From positions 44,420,460-44,484,459 of the forward strand of contig CM017558.1 in the NCBI GenBank assembly GCA_007844125.1: DNA of 64,000 nucleotides, in the 5' to 3' direction. The notes under the pieces were generated by a model. The model made no database searches, was not told the origin of the DNA, and worked only from the letters and a program-made list of their open reading frames with translations. Below are positions 38,575-49,712 of this stretch, piece by piece. A program made the translations under genes and the position numbers. Positions within the stretch are counted from its first letter, which is position 1; every line of letters begins with the position of its first letter. The stretch comes from Sinonovacula constricta. Lineage: Eukaryota; Mollusca; Bivalvia; Cardiida; Solecurtidae.

Positions 38575-38724
38575 GTAGTCAGCAAACTTCCCTTTCTCTA
38601 TGAGCACAGGTATGCCATCAACATCTGGGAAGGCCTGACGGATGGCCAGGGCGAACACGTCTGTTACCAGCTGGCTAATACTCATCATATGAGAGGGTGT
38701 CTTGGACTTCTCATTCCCAATGTT
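38545..38724 (-). CDS. RARS1: RARS1 exon 3, N-terminal tRNA-binding domain
   Basis: 60 codons, phase 0 at both ends. It begins NIGNEKSKTP, continues through VTDVFALAIRQAFPDVDGIP and ends KFADYQCNSAMGICQ; the DYQCNSAMG motif is diagnostic of the Arg-tRNA-synthetase N-terminal domain that contacts the tRNA D-loop. The acceptor is TTATTCAAG. The annotated donor is the first CAG/GTAGGT after the exon body. The last 29 nt of this exon and the first 12 nt of the intron form the unit of the adjoining 8.7-kb minisatellite, so about 210 near-identical donors follow in the same intron and the donor really used cannot be decided from DNA alone. Using the first one gives an in-frame join to exon 4. Confidence 0.92.
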
Positions 38725-39811
38725 CTTGAATAAATATGTATACAATTATTGTATAGCAAAAGGCCAGGTGTAAACATACATATTTTCATGTCCACTGTTT
38801 ACTGCTGCAATGATCTAGACTTATCTATGCTTAATTATAAAAAATTATGTTCATTTCTTGAAGAACTACATTGTTACGTTGACAACATGTGCTTGCATCC
38901 ATGATTGCTAGTTGTGCAGATCTCATTTTAATACAAACTGTTTGTATTAATAAATGTCAACATGATGTCAAAATCAGGTCATACAGCAGATGTGTTTGTA
39001 AAACATTTTTACAGCATGTGATCTTTGTTAAATGTTTTAGTTTTTTATTTGTTTGCAAACACATTACATATAATTGTGGTTTCAAACACTTTATTAAAAA
39101 CCTATAATAATGACAAATAACTGTAAATGAAGAACTTTCTTGTTTGGCGTTTTGACTTTGTGGGCATGGCATAAATAAGAAGGATTTTATCACCAGGAGA
39201 GTAAACAATTCGTTTGATCTCACGTCTACAAGAAGTCACAAGGATTGTCTTTCTTTTAAATAAATTTTGACTCTGATTGAAAGTAAAATTAATGTTAACA
39301 TAAGGGATAAATCATTGACTTTTAATATTCATCAGATGAACGTGTTGTGTTGTTTAAAGCATATCGTGAAGTCCTTTGAATTCTAAGATACTTCAAACAG
39401 TGCTACAAGATGAATGTCAAAAATCAATGATTTATTCCTTAACTAAGTCCAATTCCTTAACTAAGTCCAATAATAAGCATGTTGTTTCAGTTTATATTAA
39501 TTTTTCTCAAATCTGTACAGACCTGGAGCAAAAAATCTATCAGACAGGTCCCGAAGAAGATTTGTTTGAACCCTACCCTTGCTCTGGACAGAAACACATT
39601 GAGGACTGCTATATGGAAATGTATGCCCAACACATGGAAACAACATGCCAAATGACTGATGATGAAAATGATGATGATGAAAATGCTTCTTTCTTATGCA
39701 TGTCGTTGAAAATAAGGCATTACATCATGAGAGTCAATCTATGCCCAATTATCAGCTATCATTCTACCACCCAATAGAGTAACAGTGGCTGACAACTGGA
39801 GGGGTGTGTAC

Positions 39812-39958
39812 CTTTTGGAGATGTCCTATCTGGAACTTTAGTTTAGCATTCTCTGTCTGCAAAGCCTCTAGTTGTGGGGACACAATTCCATTGGCTATCA
39901 GTCTCTGAGGCTCCTGTAACTGTTGGAGTTCAGCTTCCAGGGCAGCTATCTCAGCTTC
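39812..39958 (-). CDS. RARS1: RARS1 exon 2, leucine-zipper region
   Basis: 49 codons, phase 0 at both ends, acceptor TAG and donor GTACAC. It starts EAEIAALEAELQQLQE and ends LKFQIGHLQK. Leucines recur at heptad-like spacing, matching the coiled coil at the N terminus of animal cytosolic ArgRS that packs against partners in the multi-tRNA-synthetase complex. The segment is variable between species, so the identification leans on its place directly before the conserved exon 3 and on matching phases. Confidence 0.82.
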
Positions 39959-40504
39959 CTATCAATTAATAAATAAACAGATTTTAATGAGCTAGCTATG
40001 TATTGAATGTTGTCTTAAAATTTTATATTTGTACTTTTAATTCATCAATTGGTTGTGTATGGAGATTGTCACAAATTAAGAAAATATAAATACTTGTGGT
40101 ATTAAGATAAACAATTCATGCATGCATGTTCTGTGCCAAGTAGAAATGCTATAGTAGTATGTTTAACCTATTACAATCTGACCCTTTATCTGCAAAGGAG
40201 CTCCAACGCAGCAGATAAGCTGAATTCAACTGAAGGAGGTGGTGCTTTATTACATACAACAATACCAGTGTTCACAACAATTAAATAAAACTGAATATTT
40301 TTAAAGAAAAATAACTATTCTTTAAAAATATATAAATTTTATTTCTGAAAAGGAATTTATAAGAATCCTTATAAATGTGGGAAAGAAAAATAGAAACTGA
40401 AAAAATAGTTTTAAGCACATACAATGAAGTAACATATTAAAACCAAAAAAGACCTATCAAAATATGCATAAAACATCCAAATATAAAATGTGCAAAAATT
40501 TTTC

Positions 40505-40810
40505 TTGTTGGGTATATCATCCCACCAACAGTATTTCAGTTTTCTGGAGACAGTGTCCACTTGAAGCAAATATAGTGCTGCCTTTACAGTGTATAGCATG
40601 CCGTGAACACCTGGCATGATACCACACCCAGTCAAATTATCCTGACACTGGGCCAACCAGTTGTGGAACTACCCTTATATGTGCTTGAGAGTTAGGAAGG
40701 GATAAACGACTACCACTTGTAAGTACTTAGGTACATCACGGCCCAGGATCAAACCCATGGCCTCCCATACCTGCAGCTGACGCTGTACCGATTGCCCTAC
40801 CAGGTCCAGT
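40505..40810 (-). mobile_element. SINE family B, second copy
   Basis: Homologous along its length to the SINE at 42721-43040 (CCCACCAACAGTATTT, TATAGTGCTGCCTT, CCGTGAACACCTGG, then the tRNA-like head ending at CCAGGTCCAGTT). It is more diverged and lies in RARS1 intron 1 in the gene's orientation. Confidence 0.88.
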
Positions 40811-41974
40811 TATGCAAATATGTATCTTGTTCAAAATGCTGAAAATTTTATTGAGATGGATATTTCCATTCATAAATAACAACCTTTGTATCAGCCTTGA
40901 TACAAGTCTATGTAAGGCAGTATGTTTGTGCAATCTCCTATTTTTTAAAACATTTCACACAGACTGACTCTTAGAAAGTTTTTTTTTTAAATCTCTCTTT
41001 TATTTCATTTTATGACATATAATTTATCTAAAATGTTAAATAAAATCAAAATGTGTGCAGGGGTAGATCAATGATTTTTTTCGGGAGGGGTACTATTTGA
41101 GTGAGCACCAAGGTGCTAGTTATGCTGGGGGTCTGGGGGCATCCTCCCTGCACACACCCCATTTTCTGCATTTCAGAAACTGCTGGGAAATTTCTTCATG
41201 AGTCCAAACTGTTTGTGTTCTGGGGGGACAACTGTTTTTGTTGTTTTTTTATTTTCATTATTAAACATTTTTTTACCAGTGCTTAAACAAGTACTTTCTG
41301 TTTAGATGTTTATTGTTAGATAGTTATGGTTAGTGCAAGTGTTATATGTACCTGCACCTTTCTTTGAGAATGAGTTTTGCTTGTCGGATTCTCTGCTGAT
41401 TTTACAGAACATCTTAGTGTCAGCATTACACTCTAGTCATGAGAACTGATTTAACCAAACAGGCCAGAAAGTTTGAGCTATTAACTCTAAAGCTAATTTC
41501 TTAGCTGGTCGGTGTGGTGCATCATCCACCTTGGACATGATAAACTTTTGCATCATTGAAACACCAAAAGCTTGAAGTGAATGCTATGGCATTCTACAAA
41601 GGAACTACTTGAAAATAAGTATATCAATTTCAGTTCCCATTACAAGCATATATTAAATTGAATTATAAACACTTCTAATTAGAAACTTCGAGTAACTAAA
41701 ACCAGCAAGTATTACTTAAATAGTAAAACAAAGACTAATACATATATGAGCAATATGAGCAATTTGAATTTTTCTCCATTCCATCATATGCACAATCTCC
41801 AGCTGGTTGATTTCAGTTTTCCCAGAATACTCAAATTGCAAACTCCACAAAATTAAAAAAAGCCCTGACAGTGACAAATTTATTTCCAAAGGTCAGAAGG
41901 ATTACTGATATCAATATTTAAAGGAGAGAGTCCCAAAGCCAAAATTTTCAAGGAATAACACTTAACAAAAATAG
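40811..41974. other. RARS1 intron 1, no clear feature
   Basis: AT-rich. The GC-rich patch at 41060-41165 (CAGGGGTAGATC start, GGGGGTCTGGGGGCATCC) looks like one end of a decayed DNA transposon; no second end was found. Confidence 0.4.
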
Positions 41975-41984
41975 TTATTGAAGA

Positions 41985-42265
41985 GGGATGGGTTTTATCG
42001 GCATTTTTGCCGATACTGTGCAGCAACATTTCTATAATTATAGCACAGTGGCACTTATGAGGTGCCCAAGGACTGAAACCGACCTGTCCATTATACTGAC
42101 ACCAATGAGTTAGGCGTAATGCTGTTCCCTTAGCGCCGAGCTTTAGAAGGGAAGCCACTTCTACCAACTTTAAAATCTTAGGTTTGACCAGGTCGGGGTT
42201 TGAACCCATGAGCACTGATCCGCAAGCCGGCACTCTACCACCTGAGCTATTGTGGCCGATATCAA
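41985..42265 (-). mobile_element. SINE family A, copy 2
   Basis: Homologous to 18600-18870 end to end, with more substitutions. Flanked by the 10-bp duplication TTATTGAAGA at 41975-41984 and 42266-42275. It abuts the start of the recognisable LINE remnant. Confidence 0.9.
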
Positions 42266-42275
42266 TTATTGAAGA

Positions 42276-42720
42276 CATATTATTGAAGATATATTCGAAA
42301 TTATTAATAGACAGACTTACAAAATGGTCAGTAATAAATAAAAAATAATCGATAACCAATATGGGTTTCAAAAGAAAAAATCAACAAATGATTGCATTTT
42401 GTGCTACATGCCCTTATATAAAAAATCTGAGCAAGTAATAAAAAATTATATGTCGCATATCTTGACTGGGAAACAATGTACAATAGAATTACTGTGCTTT
42501 ATTGCAGCGAAAACACAACAGTCAGCTCAAAATTTGGTGAAGGCAGTACAGCTGATGTATTTGTCTGTTTGGTCGACAATGTGCTATCAAAACATAAAAT
42601 TTAATTCTATTGACTCACCTATTGGTGTAAAACAGGGGGGCCACTACAAGCAGCATTCTATGTTTATTCTTTCTGAATGACATAATACAAAATATAAATA
42701 GTGATCTTAAAGCCACCATG
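42276..42720 (+). pseudogene. LINE reverse-transcriptase remnant, part 1
   Basis: Non-LTR retrotransposon remnant, plus strand. NQYGFQKKKSTNDCI at 42354 matches the RT region usually written QYGFRKGKST. GVKQG at 42624-42638 is the RT motif before the catalytic aspartates. Stops and frameshifts surround these pieces and the 5' half is missing. Interrupted at 42720 by a SINE. Confidence 0.88.
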
Positions 42721-43040
42721 TTTGTTTGTTTGTTTATTGGGTTTATCGTCCCACCAACAGTATTTTAGTTACCTGGAGACGGTGTCCACTTGAAGCAGAT
42801 ATAGTGCTGCCTTCACTGTGTATAGCATGCCATGAACACCTGGAGCCATACCACACCCAGTCACATTATCCTGACACCGGGCCAACCAGGCGTGGAACTA
42901 CCCTTATATTTGCTTGAGCGTTAGCAAGGGAGCTATACCACTACCATTTTTTACAACTTTGGTATGTCGCGACCCGGGATCAAACCCGGGGCCTCCCGTA
43001 CCTGGAGCCGACACTCTACCGATTGAGCTACCAGGTCCAG
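42721..43040 (-). mobile_element. SINE family B, full copy with 14-bp target duplication
   Basis: 320-bp tRNA-derived SINE. On the minus strand the head starts GGACCTGGTAGCTCAATCGG and has a B-box-like GGGTTTGATCCC; the tail is an AAAC-type simple repeat. It is flanked by perfect 14-bp duplications TTAAAGCCACCATG at 42707-42720 and 43041-43054, and interrupts a LINE reverse-transcriptase remnant. Confidence 0.93.
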
Positions 43041-43054
43041 TTAAAGCCACCATG

Positions 43055-44130
43055 ACACTTGATGATATAAATTTTTTCTTTTACTATTTGCAGATGATGG
43101 TGCAATATTTGCACAAGATCCCAAATCACTACAATCAATGTTAAATGATATGGAAAACTACTGCAATATAATTAAGCTAACGTTAAATGTGAACAAAACC
43201 AAAATAATGACATTTAAAAAAGGCCACCATACAAACTACGACTTTTTTTATAAAGAATGTAGAAATTGAAATAGTAAAATACCTTGGAGTACACTTGTTT
43301 AAAAACAGAAACTGGAACCAAACACAGCAACTTATAGCACAACATGCATCCTTTTAATTACATAACCTATTTTCAATAATAAATCATATTAAGATACCAT
43401 TGGCATAAAAAATTGTTTAACACACTTGTTGGATTAAACCTTAACTAGAGTGCCGAGACCTGGGACGTTCACTAAGCCCCAGATGTTGAAGCTAGACATA
43501 CTAGGTTTTGTATAAGGATCTTAAGTGTTAAATTATCTACTAACCGCGAAGAATGGCAAATTGAATAGGCTTCCTATGTATGTATACAGAAACACAATCA
43601 TGATTAAGAACTGGCTTAAATTGTTGAAATTAAACAATAATATTAAATTACATAAAACTTATATGATGTTAAAAATGACGTAGATAATGATCAGTCATAC
43701 AATGGAAATAATTGGGCAGCTAACATTAAACAAATATTGCACAAATCAGGACTAGGGTTTATTTGGGAGGAACAACTAATAATGAGAATAGACCTACTTC
43801 CAATAAAACTAAGAATTTTTTATACTAATCAACAGACTTGGTTTACGGAAATAAACTTAACATGATTAAAATCTTATAGCTTGTTTAAACATACTTTACA
43901 TCTTGAAAAAAATTTAAATTTTGTTAAAGTATAGAAGTACAGAAGAACAAAACAGCTTTATCAAGATTAAGAACACCAAGCCACAACCTTGAAAAAGAAT
44001 CAGGGAGATCAAAAAATACATTGTATTGGATGCGTTTGATTAATTCTTTTGTCTCTATTTGTTTGGCGGTGATTTCTTTGAAGAAGATGATTAGCAGACA
44101 ATTAGCAATAACATTTAAGATTTTCATGAG
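43055..44130 (+). pseudogene. LINE reverse-transcriptase remnant, part 2
   Basis: Continues part 1 after the SINE and its duplicated target. FADDGAIFAQDP at 43087 is the catalytic FADD box, followed by LNVNKTKIM and KYLGVHLF blocks typical of LINE RT. Further on, RLPMYVYRNTIMIKNWLKLL, LGFIWEEQL and SHNLEKE-like blocks match the C-terminal part of the same LINE class. Several frameshifts and stops; non-functional. Confidence 0.88.
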
Positions 44131-44352
44131 ATCAAGTAATGTTAATTAATTGCAGTTAAAGGAAAATTGATTGTATACGTTAATTAATAAGGTGCAGTAA
44201 TTAAATTGTTACATATTCAAGGGTCTTATGACAAACAACATCAATTCATCTTTTTTTGTCTCATGGTGGCCAATGAAAATAGATAAATCGTTACTTAATG
44301 AAGATGACCAATGGTCATGTTCCTCAGAGTTAGTAAAATTGTATACATTTTC

Positions 44353-44944
44353 CAGGGTTTTCCCTTGGCTTCGCCGACTGGGGGTCATTTGGACCCCCAA
44401 ACATTCATAATTAGGGGTCATTTAAAAATTTTGGGGGTCATTCTTAAAATAACAAGCAAACACTGATTTGCAGTATGTGGACCTGGTTCACTGCGCTTTG
44501 AGCTTGCAGACGAAAGAAACTGCGTCAGTTTTGCCGAAACATTTTTTTAACAGACTGGTTGTTACTTTTGACGGGTTTTCCGGTAAAACCCCCAAGAAAC
44601 CTGTGATGCAATCTACGTGTTCGACTGTGTCTTACGCTGAGCAACAAAGACACGAAAATACGATCAATACACCGTAAACCCGTCTACCTGGTGACTGGTT
44701 TGATTATGTAAACCCAACTAGCGAATAAAAACTGTCAACATTAGCGAACCAATCTGGTTAAAAATGAAAGTAGACGAATAGAAATTCGGACAATCAACAA
44801 ATCGGAAAGCAAACTGAAATGATGAAATATTTTTGTCCCACGCTAACCTGCGTCCACATGGACGCATCGTATTTTATTTTGAGGGTCATTAACAGAAAAA
44901 AATGCGACAATGACGCTGGATTTGTGCGTCAGGAAAAAACCCTG
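44353..44944. mobile_element. non-autonomous DNA transposon, CAGGG termini, 6-bp TSD
   Basis: 592-bp element starting CAGGGTTTTCCC and ending GGAAAAAACCCTG, flanked by ATTTTC at 44347-44352 and 44945-44950. The left end carries three GGGGTCATT-type subterminal repeats and the right end one GAGGGTCATT. The design matches the element at 20333-21401. A 69-codon ORF inside is not recognised. Confidence 0.82.
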
Positions 44945-44950
44945 ATTTTC

Positions 44951-46908
44951 AGTGTTTTTCCTCATTCTTCAGTGTTGTAAATACAATCATGTCTCAACCA
45001 CCTCCTGCTATGTACCTCTGTCAGTTTAATAAATGACCTAAGCAAATTTGTTTATTTCACAAACCACTTAGGGTTAAGTGTATAACAATATGCCTTATGA
45101 CATTAATTCAAGTATTAACCTACTTGTGAATTTAACAATAGAACAGATTGTATTTGTATAACTTCATGCAATATATCTTATTGTTTGCATTAGTAATTGT
45201 TCACTGAATGTATTATGCTCCTCTTAAACTCCATATTTAAATTATGTAGCTGTTTATGTTGTCATGTATCTTATGTTGAGGATTGACAGATATTTATATA
45301 TTGCTCTGAACATGTATCATGTTTTATGCAATAAAATATGGAAATGAATATTAACTCAGCATCGATATTTACTTGAATGCTCTCTGGACAAATTAAATAA
45401 CCAATATAGTCAACGATAACTAGTGCACTACAACAAACTTGACCTAAAAAGTGCTACTAATACGCAGACAAACGATCATAAAAACATGCAGGCAAACCTT
45501 TTAAGCAACAGTAGTCAGAGCATAACGGTCGAAAATGGGGGACAGATAAATACCATTAGTGCATTGAACACTCATTGACATGCAAAGTATTTCAGTAGTT
45601 TCAGTAGTGTCTACACATGGAACACAACTTTCGCTGTTAGCCATTTAGAGATAATCCTTATGTATGCATAGTTATCTGGGTAGGCGGGGTTTCGATAGCT
45701 TGCGGGAACTACCCGAGAAATCTCGCTGGCGTATATTTTCACTGGATGCTGTACAGTGATGACCAATCAGATCAGCAGCTGTGGATTGTTATTATCAACA
45801 GAGGTGTTATGAAAACAAGCTTATGGTGATTATTACGCCCGGACACCTGTTAACATAAGCACAGCTAGTGAACGTTGACACTGTGTCTGTGACTGCTAAG
45901 AAAGCATTTAATGATATCATAGACCAATCAAGCTAACCTCTAGCTGCAGAAGTCAGGTGACAGCTGATAACATGGCAATTAAAGACCCGCTTACAGGAGC
46001 ACAATTTTATACTTGAAGTACCTTCTCGACCTACTACTGGATCGAGGCAGAATTCAACCATTTAAACTCATAAAAATTGTCTCCACTTATGAGGTAGAAT
46101 TCGACAGATCCCCACAATTGGGAATATTTCACTTCATTTTCGACAGATTGGGAAAAACTCAAATTGTACTATATATCAAAATAAAATAAAACAAAAAATC
46201 AAATATTTGGTTAAGTCAGCCATTTTTACATTTCACTTATATACAAAGCACTATCTAATTCTTATGTAAATGAAGCAGCTAATGATGTCAGTAATTTGAC
46301 CAGATTTTTATGAAGCGAGAATTAAATTGTTCTTTTGTTCTTTAAACTGGGAACTTTCTCATTGAAATTAGAAAAAAAAACTTACTTTTTGCATGTGGGA
46401 ACACAACCCAATATTGGTCATCAAACGTGCAAAAAAAAACCTTGGTGAGGTTGACTTATGTCTGCAGAAATATGGTAACCACTTTTACATAACTGCTTAG
46501 ACAAATTAGCCTCCATATCAACCAATTTAATTCATGCTTGGCCCAAATGATTTCAAAATTAGTAGTGGGCCCAGGGCGCAATATTAAAAAATTCTTGGCA
46601 GGTAACTGGTATATGTCACATTTACATATATCAATATTGAATTTTGCCACGTGTCAATTTTGTGGGAAAATTATCTGACCTCCGCTTATTTTTAAAAAAC
46701 AAAATGGATTTGTGAAAGAATTTGATGGTGATTTTCTTTGCATTTACCACTTCCTTAATGTGAAATACTATGCAAATTTTCTGCGGTAATGTTTTTGAAT
46801 GTTTTTATTGCAAATCCTGATTGTAATAGAAAGTGTATTTAATGTATTCATCTGGTTTGATCAAAATGTAATGGGATAAGAATTGATCTATAATTAATTC
46901 AAAGGCAG
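44951..46908. other. RARS1 intron 1, no gene recognised
   Basis: Mostly AT-rich. 45640-45960 is richer in CG dinucleotides, with CCAATCAG, AATCTCGCTGGCG and E-box CAGCTG, and could be regulatory or an old element; not assignable. Confidence 0.4.
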
Positions 46909-47599
46909 TACAGTTGTTTGGGGTGTAGCGGATCTTAGGGTATTGCGGATCAGCCAAATCTGAGCTTGATATTTTTACAACTTTTGTTGATTAAACCAAA
47001 TAAAAAGTATTTCATTAGAAAAAGTGATATCCCGTTAAGATTTCCACGGTGAAATTTTCAGCCTAGCAATTTTCGATAACCAAAAATGATGGCGTAACCA
47101 AACCGAAGTCACCGGAAGTTGACATTTCTACGGAAAACACAAAAACGAAAGTGCAAATCAACAGCGAACTTTCCAACAATAAAGGGTAATTGATTAAACC
47201 AATGACATCAATTGATGGGGGTATATGTTCTTTATCACCATACGAAATTGTTTGTTCTTTGGACGTGTTTTTATTGATGTGTGAGCTGAAAAGTGAACGC
47301 ACATATTTTTGGGTATTACGGATCATTAAATTTAGGGGGCCGTCTCATTAGTGAACCTGAATACGATCTGCCAAACATATCTCAAAGTTTCATCCCAACT
47401 TATAAACCCATTCTATGTTATTCTGTTAAGTTATTTCATTGATTGCTAGCGGTGTGCACCTCTTCTTCCACTTCATCATCCTCATTATTACGTTCTCTGC
47501 AATTATGTTAGCTGTGTTCAACTCCTTCAGTATAAGCTGCTAATCATGATTATCATTCTAATCATATCACCATCATATCACCATTGTAACAAATTATAT

Positions 47600-47775
47600 A
47601 AGCATCCAACAAACAATTTTTCAGTCATGTGGAGACAGTATCAACTTAAAATATCTTATAATATATATATATATAATACCACAACCAGTCTCATTAGTAA
47701 TATCATGCCATGGATATATGACATGATACTACAATCAGTCTTATTATCCTTACATTTGGTGTACCAGTGCTGGGA
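47600..47775 (-). mobile_element. SINE family B, decayed fragment
   Basis: Recognisable pieces of family B (TCATGTGGAGACAGTATCAA, ATACCACAACCAGTC, GTACCAGTGCTGGGATAACC), partly duplicated and interrupted by an AT dinucleotide run. Confidence 0.5.
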
Positions 47776-47886
47776 TAACCTTTAACATGCAGATGATATG
47801 ATGTATCTATGTATGATAAATATGGAATTGATGTGATGTAAATAACTGTTTCTGATTCGTTTACTGTTTCCACATGGGTGTGTGTG

Positions 47887-47911
47887 GGGGGGGGGGGGGG
47901 GGGGGGGGGGG
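47887..47911. repeat. G homopolymer
   Basis: Run of G after TGTGTG; source of a spurious proline-rich minus-strand ORF. Confidence 0.95.
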
Positions 47912-48021
47912 TGAGGTGATATGTCTGTTTGAGTTTGAACAATATACACTGGCATATCCATAGTCCTCCTCATCTTTTTTTAATATATCATCATCATCAA
48001 CATCGTCATCTTTTTTTCAGA

Positions 48022-48210
48022 ACAAAATGCTTAGACAACCAAATAAAAAGGCTGCTTCATGAAATGAGATTAAGTCTGGCTGTGAAAAATGCCAAATCCA
48101 TCAAGAAGAAATACCTTTCACCTGGGAAGACAGTGCGTGTCCGGAGAGCTATTTTGCTCATAGAGAAAGACAATGTATCTATTGGAAAACCTGCAGTTCT
48201 TGGCTGGTGA
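48022..48210 (+). CDS. possible plus-strand terminal exon inside the transposon, unknown product
   Basis: A CTTTTTTTCAG acceptor precedes a short open segment with KCLDNQIKRLLHEMRLSLAV, RVRRAILLIEKDNVSIG and KPAVLGW, ending in TGA at 48208-48210. An AATAAA occurs about 60 bp downstream. It is basic and codon-like compared with the surrounding DNA. I do not recognise the protein. It lies antisense in RARS1 intron 1 and within the 3.2-kb transposon, so it may be a captured exon, a transposon exon or chance. Confidence 0.3.
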   Translation, partial: TKCLDNQIKRLLHEMRLSLAVKNAKSIKKKYLSPGKTVRVRRAILLIEKDNVSIGKPAVLGW

Positions 48211-49625
48211 AGAGAAAAAATGGGCAACTCCATTTAAAGATTCTCTGCGAGAATAGGAATAACTGTTTAATAAATAATCTTTTTGTTTGCTCATAGACAA
48301 TCAGATTTGTGACTTGGTTCCTGTCATGTTTTATGCCAAACAGACTCACTGCTTTATTTATCATTTTCAATCCATTAAAATCATACACCCAATATATGCT
48401 GTGATAAATATTTATTATTTATGAAGTTAACTGTTTACAACTAACAGTGCATAAGGTATGCAACCTCTTTTAGGTATGAAAAATAGATCTCAAAAGTACT
48501 ATAATGTTTACTGTATGTTGAAATACATGGCCTTTCTTAGTGTTCAATCCTTATTATTGTATTTTTATGCAATATTTACAAATGTTAAGTAGTTAGATTG
48601 TGTTTACATATGATCTAGTCAGTGGCATTTTGTGTACATTTTATATCATTTCATAAGAAATTGTTGAGGAGAGGTTTTGGTTTCCTTTTATTGATTTGCC
48701 TTTGTCTTTACATTTTTTGGTAGACTTCATTCCATATTGATTATGCTGCAGTAATGTTTAAAGCGGCCTGGACACAGATTTTCTATTTAGCATTTTTAAC
48801 TTTTGCTCATTTACTAAACCTTTGATGAACCACATTCAATCTGTACTGAAATATCATGACAGATTACTTAAAAGTATATTAATATACCATCCATTAAAAG
48901 ATCTTAATGCATCATCAAACTGCGCATGCGCATGCATCGTCGGTAAACAATAGTGATTAGCCCATGAGTTACACACTATTTGAAATGAACATGCAGTATC
49001 AATCACAACTCTTAACGTCTTGCACCGCCCCTAAAATTATTAAAATTGCGGAAATATCCCAACTCATGTCTGATGTGTGAATGTAACTGGTATGTTTAAA
49101 TAGACAAGGTTTCAAATTGATTTGTAAATGATATCGATAATATATATGGCACTTAAATTATGTTTATCACAGAATAACCCAGCTTTGTCTAGACCCCTTT
49201 AAGCATTTGGCCTTATTTGTTATTAAAAATACTTGTTATCTTTCACATACATCTGTACTAATAAACAAAGCAAATACAGGTCAGAAAATTTCTTATTAAG
49301 ATCTGTTATGTTTGCTTGAATGCACGTTTGTTTGCTTACCCGCCTTTCAAATTCCAGTAAATTCATACTAATAAAATCCAGGATTGTTGTGAAAACTAAT
49401 ATTTTACCTGACAAAACGTACAAAATGCATGTGATTTAGTCATTGTAAGTTAAAACTTCTAATTCCAATCACTGATTTTAATTAAAGATTACTCAATGTT
49501 ATTTGATCTTGTATTTATATCCCATCCCAATTAACTTTTTTTGTGTGTGTGCGTGTGTTCTGTGCGTGCAATAGTTGTTTTCTTGGGTGATACAGGTGTA
49601 TTTTAAACTACCATTCTTTGTGCAG

Positions 49626-49712
49626 ATGTTGCACCGAAATAGTGAACGAGAGAGACGTAGACCAGACAGCTGCTGGAAACAGCGGACTCAACTTGAGGGA
49701 GCAGTCATATGA
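49626..49712 (+). CDS. possible short plus-strand exon, unknown product
   Basis: After the acceptor-like TTCTTTGTGCAG, 28 codons read MLHRNSERERRRPDSCWKQR and end GAVI before TGA. The composition is more coding-like than the surroundings, but nothing links it to a gene. It may belong with 48022-48210. Confidence 0.2.
   Translation: MLHRNSERERRRPDSCWKQRTQLEGAVI

Larger units (their letters stand above)
29861..38575 (-). repeat. 8.7-kb minisatellite derived from the RARS1 exon 3/intron 3 junction
   Basis: Head-to-tail array of roughly 210 units of 41 bp, or 42 bp where a run of four G has five. Read in gene sense, a unit has 29 nt equal to the end of exon 3 (ending GGGGATATGTCAG) followed by 12 nt equal to the start of the intron (GTAGGTTTGGCT). 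The last 31 bp of the array are the end of the true exon (38545-38575). At the far end (29861) the array stops ten bases after a donor and runs into unique intron sequence. Common variants are C or T in GG(C/T)TAGTG/GGCCAGTG, and GAG, CAC or TTAG in place of CAG before the GT. In-frame ORFs through the array come from the 42-bp, 14-codon units and are not genes. Confidence 0.97.

Noticed and set aside
29861..38575. CRISPR array
   Set aside because: Units are contiguous, without unique spacers, in an animal gene intron; the repeat comes from an exon junction.
41060..41165. End of a hAT-like transposon (CAGGGGTAGATC)
   Set aside because: No matching inverted end or target duplication found nearby; left as a note only.
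47703..47973. Proline-rich ORFs
   Set aside because: Caused by the G homopolymer at 47887-47911.
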